Part shown: one piece after another, positions 16,148-22,699 of the stretch
How the letters are laid out: each line of letters begins with the position of its first letter
Position numbering within the stretch: the stretch's first letter is position 1
Source of the DNA: a virus
Strand: one strand, 5' to 3'
Virus record (IMG/VR): IMGVR_UViG_3300005613_000332
Coordinates: 1-28,147 of that record
DNA length: 28,147 nucleotides
The notes under the pieces: generated by a model
The model's database searches: none
Told to the model about the DNA's origin: nothing
What the model saw: only the letters and a program-made list of their open reading frames with translations
Translations under genes and position numbers: made by a program

Positions 16148-17761
16148 CTATACACTCAATTCCTGCGTTACTTGAGCGAGTTTAACGAGGTTATCAATCT
16201 GTGGGTTAATTTTAGCAGCTTCCCTTTCTTTCTCGATTGTAGCGTTATCTGCGAGTATATCAAGAGAGATATCTGCTTTGTCTAATATATGGTTCATTAA
16301 CTTTTGCTTATCAAAGTAAGCAAGAACTTGCTCAGGAACTTGTTTAAGATTAGTAAGACTTAGTAATACTCTTTCTAATTTTTGAACTTCTATTTGTCCT
16401 TGCATTTCTCTTAGAGCAGAAGTGAAGGTTACATCAGGCTCAATAGATTTATCAATTTCGATATACTTCCATTCTGTAAGTTTATTAGAAGCAAAGAGGA
16501 AAGCAGGGGCTAAAAACTCATTATAGATATTAGTAATAATAATGGATAGCTTAGATATTCTATTTGATTGATTAATCTGTGCTTCGGTAGCGGATATTTC
16601 TGCTCTTTTCTCTTCCGTCAAAGCATCTGCATAGAAGCTAGAAGCTATTTGTTGCCTTCTTCGATCTTCCATTTCTAAAGAGACTGGAATATCTTTAACT
16701 GCGACTAACGGCTCAGGTTTAGTAAGTCCAGTACCTAACGCTGCATCTGAAAGGTTAATGTAATTTAACGCTCTTGGTGATAAATCTAACTGTGGTTTAT
16801 CCATGAGATCATAAGGCACGATAAAAGGTGGAGTAACCATTGATTCCCCTGCGGATAGATTAGTTTCAATCATTCGATTAAGAGTTTTAATATCTGGTAA
16901 CGCTCTATGTGCTGGACCTCTTCCATAATATGCACCATTTAATCTCTTCCAAGATGGAGCTAAAATTGGGAAATGCTCTAATTCATCAATTCTTAGAATA
17001 ATATTCATATCGTAATAAATATGAACACTGGCATAATCTTTTTTAACTTTAATTCCAAGAGAGGCTAATCTTGCTCTTGAAGTAGTAATTTGTAACACTT
17101 GAACATCTGATACTCTTTGATGCTCATGTTTAAATTCATTCTTTTCATTATCTGTAAATTCTGAATCTTCTAGGTTGTTATAAAGACTTAGAACATTATC
17201 CCTAGTCATTTTCATTAACCTAAAGAAATAAGAAGGGGTATCGTCTAATTCTCTTTCGATAAAACACTCTTCTACTGGCAACCTATGATACTTCATAGTT
17301 TTTCTTCCAGTGGCTTTAGTAAAGTCCTGTCCCATGTAAACAAAAGACTGCCCTCTGTAAACTAAATCTTCACATACCTTAGTAACTGTAGGGTAGAAGT
17401 TAGAAGCATTAGAGGCTAAGAACCTGTGTACCTTCTCACTTGCTGTTTTTAATTGTCCTGCTAACTTTAAATAGTCTGCGGAGTTTAAATCAATTTCAGG
17501 ACTTGAAGTGGATAAGCTACCCCAGTCTTTACGACCAACTAACATATTAACTAAAGAGTTTGCCAAGTCTTCTGCATATCTTTCTGGTGAAGCGTCTAAA
17601 ACTTCATCTCTATCAACGTATCCATCTGAAGTGGTAGTTTGAAATCCTCTACTCTGTGGGAATAAATGCTCTGCTATTTCGTCCCATTCACTCTCAAAGT
17701 TTACTCTCTTCGTTTTAACCTTATCAAATAAAGAAGTAACTAAATCTAATCTTGTTTTCAC
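16148..17761 (-). CDS. Portal (head-tail connector) protein
   Basis: 537 residues, nearly identical in length to T7 gp8 (536). The N-terminal WDEIAEHLFPQSRGFQ, the LANSLVNMLVGRKDWGSL segment and the later RGPAHRALPDIKTLNRM helix follow the T7-type head-to-tail connector family. The dodecameric ring nucleates the procapsid, passes DNA during packaging and ejection, and binds the tail adaptor. It starts with GTG at 17761, sharing the G with the upstream stop (TAGTG), with GGAAGGG about 8 bases upstream. The coding sequence uses mainly AGA for arginine. Confidence 0.9.
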   Translation of the reverse strand: MKTRLDLVTSLFDKVKTKRVNFESEWDEIAEHLFPQSRGFQTTTSDGYVDRDEVLDASPERYAEDLANSLVNMLVGRKDWGSLSTSSPEIDLNSADYLKLAGQLKTASEKVHRFLASNASNFYPTVTKVCEDLVYRGQSFVYMGQDFTKATGRKTMKYHRLPVEECFIERELDDTPSYFFRLMKMTRDNVLSLYNNLEDSEFTDNEKNEFKHEHQRVSDVQVLQITTSRARLASLGIKVKKDYASVHIYYDMNIILRIDELEHFPILAPSWKRLNGAYYGRGPAHRALPDIKTLNRMIETNLSAGESMVTPPFIVPYDLMDKPQLDLSPRALNYINLSDAALGTGLTKPEPLVAVKDIPVSLEMEDRRRQQIASSFYADALTEEKRAEISATEAQINQSNRISKLSIIITNIYNEFLAPAFLFASNKLTEWKYIEIDKSIEPDVTFTSALREMQGQIEVQKLERVLLSLTNLKQVPEQVLAYFDKQKLMNHILDKADISLDILADNATIEKEREAAKINPQIDNLVKLAQVTQELSV

Positions 17762-18003
17762 TATTTAACCCTTCCTTTAAGTAACCTTCTACTTTCTCTT
17801 CTTGGTTCATCTGATAAACCAATTCTTTCCCTTGCTTGTTTAACCTCTTCTATTGGACTAAGCTCTCTCTCTGCTTCAAACTCGGTTACTCCAAGTCTAG
17901 TAGATAACTCTTCTATATTTGAAGCCAAGTTGTTTCTAGCACGCTTTAAAGTCTTCCCTATTGTTCCTGAAGCTATTATGTCGTCTGGTACTCCTGTCTG
18001 CAT
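17761..18003 (-). CDS. First gene of the head operon, unknown small protein
   Basis: 80 residues, basic at the C-terminus (ESRRLLKGRVK), with amphipathic helices and LSTRLGVTEFEAERELSP in the middle. I recognise no family. As the gene before portal it may be a small head protein or regulator. Its stop overlaps the portal GTG. The ATG lies 7 bases after a perfect TATAAT. The intervening AAGGATT is too close to the ATG for a normal Shine-Dalgarno, so a leaderless start is plausible. Confidence 0.6.
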   Translation of the reverse strand: MQTGVPDDIIASGTIGKTLKRARNNLASNIEELSTRLGVTEFEAERELSPIEEVKQARERIGLSDEPRRESRRLLKGRVK

Positions 18004-18016
18004 AATCCTTATTATA
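18004..18016 (-). promoter_or_regulatory. Promoter -10 of the head-gene arm
   Basis: TATAAT on the minus strand (18016-18011), 7 bases before the ATG at 18003. No TTGACA-like -35 was found. A 13-base motif (TAGGTAAAAATCT, minus strand, 18047-18035) lies 18 bases upstream and recurs exactly at 4035-4047. Confidence 0.5.
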
Positions 18017-18050
18017 CATTAAACCTGAATAGATAGATTTTTACCTAAAT

Positions 18051-18096
18051 ATTAGATGTACTAATAAATTTCTACTGTTCTATTAGATATACTAAT
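18051..18096. promoter_or_regulatory. Two operator-like inverted repeats
   Basis: ATTAG-ATGTA-CTAAT (18051-18065) and ATTAG-ATATA-CTAAT (18082-18096) are each an inverted repeat with a 5-base spacer. They differ at one base and are 31 bp apart, about three helical turns. This is the pattern expected for two repressor dimers on the same DNA face. They lie between the head-arm promoter and the iterons. The two ribbon-helix-helix proteins at 20233 and 21193 are possible ligands. Confidence 0.6.
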
Positions 18097-18103
18097 TAAT
18101 TAC

Positions 18104-18239
18104 TGATGACATTGTACTCAAATTGATGACATTGTATTCAGATTAATGACATTGTATTCAGATTAATGACATTGTATTCAAATGATGACATTGTACTCAG
18201 ATTGATAACATTGTCTTAAAACTGATGACATTGTCTTCA
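18104..18239. repeat. Array of seven iterons
   Basis: Seven direct copies of a 17-base core, consensus TRATRACATTGTMYTMA, start at 18104, 18124, 18144, 18164, 18183, 18203 and 18223, a regular 20-bp (once 19) spacing. The central ACATTGT is unchanged in all seven; the second through fourth copies are the most alike. Regular, same-orientation repeats of this size in a non-coding, AT-rich region next to divergent promoters are typical of replication-initiator iterons or of partition/centromere sites. A multi-site operator is the alternative. Confidence 0.9.
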
Positions 18240-18588
18240 AAACAAATGATTATGGGTGTTTATAGGGGAAAATTTAGTTAGAGAGAGTGATATGTTTTTG
18301 AATGTTTAAACAGAAGCTCAATCAACCTAATACTATTAACCAATACCTGAAGGGATAAAATACAGAAACTCAATCAACCATTAACTAATCTGAATAACTA
18401 ATTAACCAATACCAATTACTATTTACTCCAAGAGGTTAAATATCCATTCAACGATACAACTATCCCAAAATCAATTTTAAATCCAACCTAAGCGATTCTA
18501 ACCACCTTACAATTAACTTTTAACCTGAAGGGTAGACGTTAAATTTCAATACTCTTAAAAATAAAATTAATTAGTAACTTGATTTTAC
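18240..18588. other. Non-coding G-poor tract
   Basis: No gene seen. The plus strand of about 18301-18525 has roughly 50 C but only about 15 G, so it is unlikely to fold on itself and would be single-stranded if melted or transcribed. A 17-base element (CAGAARCTCAATCAACC) occurs at 18311 and 18363 with one mismatch. TGAAGGG elements occur at 18348 and 18526. It sits between the iterons and the structured modules, where an origin unwinding or priming zone could be. Confidence 0.5.
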
Positions 18589-18650
18589 GATTGCATAGCT
18601 CTGTTGAGCCCCTTTATGGGGTGATGGCTAAGTAAGCTAGATGCAAAATC
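18589..18650. ncRNA. Structured module, copy A (unknown RNA or DNA element)
   Basis: Bases 18589-18611 are identical to 18730-18752. The module folds with an outer stem TTGCAT/ATGCAA (18591-18596 with 18641-18646), an inner stem AGCT/AGCT (18597-18600 with 18635-18638), and an apical hairpin GCCCC-TTTAT-GGGGT (18608-18622). The linkers are CTGTTGA before the hairpin and a 12-base strand beginning GATG after it. I recognise no Rfam-type family. The strand is undetermined. Confidence 0.6.
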
Positions 18651-18670
18651 ATAATCAAAGAATAAGTGCT

Positions 18671-18683
18671 TGAAGGGTAGATT
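18671..18683. repeat. TGAAGGGTAGATT element
   Basis: Related copies at 18526 (TGAAGGGTAGACG), 18671 and 18804 (TGAAGAGTAGATT) bracket the two structured modules at intervals of 145 and 133 bp. Together with the modules this makes a diverged tandem duplication with a unit of about 140 bp. Confidence 0.6.
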
Positions 18684-18729
18684 GATAAGTAACTCTTAAC
18701 CTTGCAATATTATCAATTAAACACGATAT

Positions 18730-18788
18730 GATTGCATAGCTCTGTTGAGCCCTCTAGGGCGATGAACATAGAAGCTCAATGCAAGATC
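18730..18788. ncRNA. Structured module, copy B
   Basis: Second copy of the module, 141 bp downstream of copy A. The outer stem TTGCAT/ATGCAA (18732-18737 with 18779-18784) and AGCT/AGCT (18738-18741 with 18773-18776) are kept. The apical hairpin is GCCC-TCTA-GGGC (18749-18760): different loop, same stem. The linkers keep CTGTTGA and GATG, and the 3' linker is again 12 bases. The stem survives while the loop and linker change, which argues for selection on structure. Confidence 0.6.
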
Positions 18789-18828
18789 ATTCTCTTTGTG
18801 GTATGAAGAGTAGATTTTAACTCCATGT

Positions 18829-18860
18829 AAAAAACAAAAAAAAGATACTTTGGTATCCTT
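18829..18860 (-). terminator. Minus-strand intrinsic terminator in the control region
   Basis: On the minus strand AAGGATAC (18860-18853) pairs with GTATCTTT (18848-18841, one G-T wobble) across a 4-base loop, followed by a T-rich run interrupted by one G (TTTTT, then GTTTTTT, down to 18829). No gene ends here, so it would stop a minus-strand RNA that begins somewhere in 18861-19438. Confidence 0.6.
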
Positions 18861-19399
18861 CCGAGATTTAATATTCAGAGATTAATATTCAAAAAATTCT
18901 TGGTCTAAAAATAGACATAGTATGGGCTAACTGAGGGAATGATCCATACTGTAACTTACTACTCATACAATTTAATTTACTTTGTTTTTAACATCTTCCC
19001 AGCCCCTGAAGGTCTAGGGAGAGTTAAACAAGTAATAAGTTATAATTTGATAAGAGATTTATTTAAGGGATTTATTTAATCGGTTATAAATAACCTCTAT
19101 GTATAATGTACTTTAGCATACTTTCTTGGTCTTTGTCTAGTCTCTTATTTTTGTATGAATAACTAATACTTAGTGCTAGTCTTCAAATATCCAATTATTA
19201 AGATTTTATTTAGCAAAATTGACGTAATTATCTTATAAAAGTAAATACAGTATATTAATATTTAATGTTCATAGCTTCATAGTATATGGACGTTATGTAC
19301 TTATATTTCAATATAGTTTATATTCTATAGTCCTTATTATAATAACCAATAAATCTTTAATAATTATTTTATAAAAACATTACTATATAATTATCCTTA
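18861..19399. other. AT-rich non-coding stretch
   Basis: No convincing gene on either strand. It contains a 14-bp inverted repeat GGTTATAAATAACC (19082-19095), a TATAAT at 19102-19107, TTGACG at 19219-19224 without a good -10 partner, and GATTTATTTAA twice near 19054-19079. Another diverged TGAAGG element is near 19014. It may contain the start of a minus-strand RNA ending at 18829, and early plus-strand promoters. Confidence 0.45.
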
Positions 19400-19408
19400 T
19401 GCTATAAT
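19400..19408 (+). promoter_or_regulatory. Promoter of the early plus-strand operon
   Basis: Extended -10, TGCTATAAT, the closest match to consensus in the region, ending 30 bases before the first gene. The -35 region (near 19380) is a poor match. The leader includes AAGGAG at 19425-19430, so this operon uses ordinary ribosome binding. Confidence 0.55.
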
Positions 19409-19438
19409 TAGTTATATAACTTAAAAGGAGTTAATTAT

Positions 19439-20233
19439 ATGTTAGATGAACAGGAAAGCATAGAATACCTAGCTCAGCAGTTAGGGAAAATATATAACAA
19501 AGATGCGATAGAGCAGATAAAGAGAGAGGTAATAGAGATAGCGAACGAGCAAGAACTTTTGCCAAGTCAAGTAACAAGATTGGTTACGGCTTGTAAATGT
19601 GGTTTCCCTAAATCTGTATTAGCTTTTATCGCTCAAAGAGAGCATTGTCCAGAGCAAATATCAATCCTTTCTAGTATATTCAAGAACCTTGAAGATGAAG
19701 AAAAGCAAGACTTGATAATGTTCTTATCCGAGGATAAATTCTTTAAGGCAATAGTATCACTATCTACCTTTACTATTCTTTTAGATGAAAGCTCAGGCGG
19801 TAGTCTTGAATTTGCCAAAGAGAATTTAACTAAATTAAGAGACGGCTTGAAGGGTGGTAATATTAGCGAAAAAAGAGCGCAAGATGGCTCAGAGGCGTTA
19901 ATAGAGTTAATGGCTTATGTAAGCAAAAGCAATTCAGCAGCAGCGGTTAGTGCTTTAATTGACTTTATAGTGCATATTGTCAAGGTAGATACACCAATGA
20001 ATAAATCATGGAAGATTGCTAAATTTAAAAGCTCTTTAGCGAAAATAGAAGCGAGGGCATTAGTCGGTACAGGGCTTAAAGTTGGAGGGGATTTCTATGA
20101 TGCACTAAACGAGAAGATTCTATCTACAATTACTAAAAACATTGGGCTTACTAACAAGCAAGTATACGATAAGTTATTGCTAGTAGCTCAGGTAGAAAAT
20201 ACAAGATATACAAATCAAAAGGAGACAATATAA
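19439..20233 (+). CDS. Unknown helical protein, first early gene
   Basis: 264 residues, soluble and almost entirely helical, starting 8 bases after AAGGAG. No domain recognised. Segments such as YLAQQLGKIYNKDAIEQIK and LTKLRDGLKGGNISEKRAQ are amphipathic, and the C-terminal 80 residues are basic. It is the largest early gene and is coupled to the ribbon-helix-helix gene (TAATG overlap at 20231-20235), next to the control region. A role in host takeover, replication or partition is possible but not shown. Confidence 0.7.
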   Translation: MLDEQESIEYLAQQLGKIYNKDAIEQIKREVIEIANEQELLPSQVTRLVTACKCGFPKSVLAFIAQREHCPEQISILSSIFKNLEDEEKQDLIMFLSEDKFFKAIVSLSTFTILLDESSGGSLEFAKENLTKLRDGLKGGNISEKRAQDGSEALIELMAYVSKSNSAAAVSALIDFIVHIVKVDTPMNKSWKIAKFKSSLAKIEARALVGTGLKVGGDFYDALNEKILSTITKNIGLTNKQVYDKLLLVAQVENTRYTNQKETI

Positions 20234-20682
20234 TGGCGAAGAAACAAACAATATTCCAAATAGAGGAAGTGATAGCAGAAAGGTTAAAGTCTTTATCTTC
20301 TAGCACAGGGGTATCTATGGTAAAGATAGTAGAGAAAGCCCTACTGTTATTTATGGAGCAAATAGAGCAAGGGAATAATACGTTACTTTTTGCTAGTAAT
20401 GAAACAATGCCAAGCACAGTAGACTTAAAACCCCCTTCAAGCCCTACAGCAGATTCAGGTAGATTAGACCAAATGGAAAGCAAGCTAAAAGAGATAACAA
20501 GAAAGGTATCTGAAGTTGATTGCTATACCGAGAAGTTAGGCGAAGACTTAATGTCTCTTGGTGGTATAGGGGATAGGGTAGATGTCTTAGAGAGAAAGTC
20601 ATATATCTTCTTAAACATTGACGAAGATACGACACTTGAAGATATCAAACAACAATTTAAAGAAATAGAAGGAGATAGTTAA
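20233..20682 (+). CDS. Ribbon-helix-helix protein with coiled-coil tail
   Basis: 149 residues. Residues 3-45 have the RHH layout: strand KKQTIFQI, helix EEVIAERLKSLSSSTG, turn, helix SMVKIVEKALLLFMEQ. A low-complexity linker (70-80) leads to a heptad helix around 82-125. RHH proteins bind DNA as dimers, as in Arc, CopG and ParG-type factors. A DNA-binding head plus oligomerising tail next to a repeat-rich intergenic region suggests a transcription or partition factor. Candidate targets are the ATTAG-N5-CTAAT sites or the iterons. Confidence 0.65.
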   Translation: MAKKQTIFQIEEVIAERLKSLSSSTGVSMVKIVEKALLLFMEQIEQGNNTLLFASNETMPSTVDLKPPSSPTADSGRLDQMESKLKEITRKVSEVDCYTEKLGEDLMSLGGIGDRVDVLERKSYIFLNIDEDTTLEDIKQQFKEIEGDS

Positions 20683-20684
20683 TA

Positions 20685-20882
20685 ATGTTAGATGTAAACG
20701 AAGCGGAAATGGTCTTAGAAGCGATTTTCAATTACAAGACAGAAACAGAGAAAAAGCTTGAAGAAATGGAAGCGAAAATATTAGCAAAGTATGAAGAGTC
20801 AGGAGTGCATTTTAAAGCAGTGCGTGAATTACTTGATTACTTATTAGAAGGAACAGGAAACGAAGGAGAAGATAATGAATAG
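20685..20882 (+). CDS. Small acidic coiled-coil protein
   Basis: 65 residues, nearly all helix (MVLEAIFNYKTETEKKLEEME), with acidic C-terminus. GGAGATAG lies just upstream of ATG 20685. The 3' end overlaps the next gene by 8 bases. No family recognised; it may partner with the coiled-coil tail of the preceding RHH protein. Confidence 0.6.
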   Translation: MLDVNEAEMVLEAIFNYKTETEKKLEEMEAKILAKYEESGVHFKAVRELLDYLLEGTGNEGEDNE

Positions 20883-21177
20883 TACAGTCGATAAGAAATT
20901 AGATAAAGCAAAAGTTTCTATAACTTTGATTACTGGAGCGAAACATAGCTTTGAGTATGCCAAAAAAGAAAACACACCAGATGGGGACGTTCTTTACTAT
21001 GAGCATATATCAGAAGAAATAATAGACCCGCCAGTGGCGATATGGGATAAGCAGTCTAAGTTATTTACAATATATACTTATGGGAAAGACTACTATAACG
21101 AGTTAGTTATCAATACTAATCATGTAGTTTCTTATCACGTGATTACAGGACAACAAGAACCAAATTACTTAACATAG
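20875..21177 (+). CDS. Unknown small early protein
   Basis: 100 residues, alternating strands (KVSITLITGAKHSFEYAKK, then LFTIYTYGKDYYNELVI), no signal peptide. The start overlaps the previous gene and is served by GGAGAAG. No family recognised. Confidence 0.6.
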   Translation: MNSTVDKKLDKAKVSITLITGAKHSFEYAKKENTPDGDVLYYEHISEEIIDPPVAIWDKQSKLFTIYTYGKDYYNELVINTNHVVSYHVITGQQEPNYLT

Positions 21178-21192
21178 AAAGGAGATACAACA

Positions 21193-21417
21193 ATGAGTAA
21201 GACAAAGACACAGAAAAAAGCACAGAGAAAAACAAAAGCCTTAGGAATAAGATTAACACCAGATCAGAAAAAATTAATCGACTTTAGGGCTAAAATATTA
21301 GATATGACGACAACGGATTATTTGACATGGTTAGTAGAAAGAGATGCAAAGAGGGTAGACCTTGCAACATTCTTAAAACTAACATTCAAGTCGATCTTTA
21401 ATAAGGAGGTTAAATAA
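21193..21417 (+). CDS. Small ribbon-helix-helix (antitoxin-like) protein
   Basis: 74 residues. A lysine-rich N-tail precedes ALGIRLTPDQKKLIDFRAK and ILDMTTTDYLTWLVE, the strand-helix-helix pattern of DUF1778/CopG-type RHH proteins. No toxin-like partner is adjacent, so it is more likely a phage regulator than half of a toxin-antitoxin pair. AAAGGAG lies upstream of the ATG. The stop overlaps the next ATG (TAATG). Confidence 0.6.
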   Translation: MSKTKTQKKAQRKTKALGIRLTPDQKKLIDFRAKILDMTTTDYLTWLVERDAKRVDLATFLKLTFKSIFNKEVK

Positions 21418-21554
21418 TGGATTCAGATATGTTTTTTGCCCTTTCAGGTACTCTTATGGTTATGTTCGCAATAGGGATAATACCGATATTAATAGGATTC
21501 ATGGGTATTGGTTTAGTAGATAATAGAGGAGTAGATCATGGAAAGAAAGCGTAA
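21417..21554 (+). CDS. 45-aa membrane protein (holin-like candidate)
   Basis: A short gene with a very strong ribosome-binding site (AAGGAGG, 7 bases before ATG 21417) and a start that overlaps the preceding stop as TAATG. The product is nearly all membrane segment, FFALSGTLMVMFAIG, then IIPILIGFMGIGLV, followed by a short charged tail (DNRGVDHGKKA). It overlaps the start of the next gene (21538). The length, hydrophobicity and translational coupling suit a small holin, antiholin or inner-membrane takeover peptide; function not demonstrated. Confidence 0.7.
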   Translation: MDSDMFFALSGTLMVMFAIGIIPILIGFMGIGLVDNRGVDHGKKA

Positions 21555-21975
21555 AAAAAGAATAGGCGACTGGACATTCTCAGTCTCAAAAGTGAGAAGA
21601 GAGGAACAGCAAAAAGAGCTTGACAGGAAGAATAAAACAGGGGATTGGTTTAATCCAGTTAAAGTAGAAGTGGTTAAGCAACCCCTAAAGATGCAACGAT
21701 TCCCAGTTAAGAGAATAGCTCTTGCTTTATTGACATTAGTAACTCTTTCAAATCCATCATTCGCTATGTATGGGGGGTTTAGTGAGCAAGACAATGACCC
21801 ATACGGCTTTAATGAGCTTGGGGGAACTTATGAAAGAGCAAACACGTGGTTGGATAACCAAAACGCTAAACTAGATTCTCGACTTGAGGCATTCAAGTAT
21901 GGTAGCGAGGGGATAGTAAGATCAAGATACCCAGATAGTTATAAGAGAAATTGGCGAGGCGAGGAACAGTGGTAA
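21538..21975 (+). CDS. Basic protein with internal signal-peptide-like segment
   Basis: 145 residues from ATG 21538, behind GAGGAG. The first 50 residues are very basic (ERKRKKRIGDW). In the middle, QRFPVKRIALALLTLV and then TLSNPSFA followed by MYGG looks like a complete signal peptide with an AxA-like cleavage site. The second half is hydrophilic (ERANTWLDNQNAKLDSRLEAF). The protein is either a type II anchored protein (cytoplasmic basic head, periplasmic tail) or is also made from the internal Met before QRFPVK as an exported form. This would suit a spanin or envelope-acting protein; no family recognised. Confidence 0.6.
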   Translation: MERKRKKRIGDWTFSVSKVRREEQQKELDRKNKTGDWFNPVKVEVVKQPLKMQRFPVKRIALALLTLVTLSNPSFAMYGGFSEQDNDPYGFNELGGTYERANTWLDNQNAKLDSRLEAFKYGSEGIVRSRYPDSYKRNWRGEEQW

Positions 21976-22018
21976 AATATAAGCGTAGCTACAAGATAAC
22001 GATAACAAGGAGACATAT

Positions 22019-22324
22019 ATGTACAACGTGAAAGAAATAGTAGACGGGAAGATAGAATTTAGTGAATTTGATGCCCCAGAGTCATTAGTAACTTTATTCC
22101 CAGAAGGGTGCGACTATCTAAAAGATAGAACAGTAACTTACAAAGGTAAAAAGTATTTAGTAGAAAAATATACTACTAATGGCTTTTATACAGATGATAT
22201 TTTAACTCATGGCGATAAAGCTTATCAGCTAAAAGAGTGTTTAAAAATCATAATTGCCCCAGTAACTACAACAAAAGCAAGTAAGTCAAAAGGAGATAAA
22301 GGTGGTGATGCTAATGGTAACTAA
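22019..22324 (+). CDS. Unknown small protein
   Basis: 101 residues behind a good AAGGAG. A strand-rich globular part (KEIVDGKIEFSEFDAPESL, then VTYKGKKYLVEKYTT) is followed by a lysine/glycine-rich tail (KASKSKGDKGGDANGN). The short KGKKYLVEKY module resembles small beta-barrel head or tail accessory proteins, but I cannot assign it. The tail overlaps the start of the next gene. Confidence 0.55.
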   Translation: MYNVKEIVDGKIEFSEFDAPESLVTLFPEGCDYLKDRTVTYKGKKYLVEKYTTNGFYTDDILTHGDKAYQLKECLKIIIAPVTTTKASKSKGDKGGDANGN

Positions 22325-22631
22325 TAGAAATGCCGTATCTTTCCAAATTGGTACTATCCCATTAAGAGCAGGACAAGACACTCTAAACTCAGGAAACAGA
22401 GTATCAGTGCCAGCCCCGAACGATACTATCGCATGGGTAACTTTTGTTTCAGATACTTACATTCGTAAATTCGCTAATGCTACAGAAGCAGCAGCAGTAG
22501 ACGTAAGTGGGACAGATGGAGCGACTAAAGGTACTTTATTCCCAGCAGGGACAGTCTTACCTATGGCTTTTAACAGAGGTGAAGTGGTGAAGATTGACAC
22601 AGTAGGGGAAGTAGAGTATAATTTTATGTAA
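22314..22631 (+). CDS. Beta-rich protein, possible virion decoration protein
   Basis: 105 residues if started at ATG 22314 (AGGTGG 8 or so bases upstream); in-frame ATG 22308 and GTG starts further up are alternatives. It is rich in T, V, A and G with strands such as VSFQIGTIPLRAG, DTIAWVTFVSDTY and GEVVKIDTVGEVEYNFM. No charged helices. Composition is like small head-decoration or fibre proteins. It is the last gene before a strong terminator. A virion role is inference. Confidence 0.55.
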   Translation: MVTNRNAVSFQIGTIPLRAGQDTLNSGNRVSVPAPNDTIAWVTFVSDTYIRKFANATEAAAVDVSGTDGATKGTLFPAGTVLPMAFNRGEVVKIDTVGEVEYNFM

Positions 22632-22644
22632 GTCCTGTTGTATC

Positions 22645-22673
22645 TTGACTGTAAATAAAACCTACTCTATACC
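22645..22673 (+). promoter_or_regulatory. Possible sigma-70-type promoter inside terminator region
   Basis: TTGACT (22645-22650), a 17-bp spacer and TATACC (22668-22673). A start near 22680 would fall in the terminator loop, so the new RNA would lack the 5' arm of the hairpin and escape termination. That would let the sigma-like gene be expressed independently of the early operon. Confidence 0.4.
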
Positions 22674-22699
22674 GCTCTTAATTGGGCGGTATTTTTTTT
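22669..22699 (+). terminator. Strong intrinsic terminator of the early operon
   Basis: ATACCGCTC (22669-22677) pairs with GGGCGGTAT (22684-22692; one T-G wobble) across TTAATT, followed by a run of eight T. It separates the early operon from the sigma-like and ejection genes. Confidence 0.9.

Noticed and set aside
18104-18239. Iterons as a transposon end (Tn7- or Tn5053-like TnsB-type repeats) or a CRISPR array
   Set aside because: The TGACATTGT core recalls such ends, but there is no transposase, terminal TGT pair or target duplication. The 3-base gaps between cores are far too short for CRISPR spacers and no cas genes occur.
18589-18788. Hammerhead ribozyme or tRNA-like cloverleaf
   Set aside because: CTGTTGA-stem-GA recalls the hammerhead core, but CUGANGA and GAAA invariants are broken in both copies and no cleavage-site stem is present. 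A cloverleaf fails because the middle arm is too short for an anticodon arm and there is no T-loop.
21193-21417. Toxin-antitoxin pair
   Set aside because: The RHH protein looks antitoxin-like, but no toxin-type gene (GNAT, RelE, PIN, HicA or similar) is adjacent; the neighbours are a membrane peptide and an unknown.
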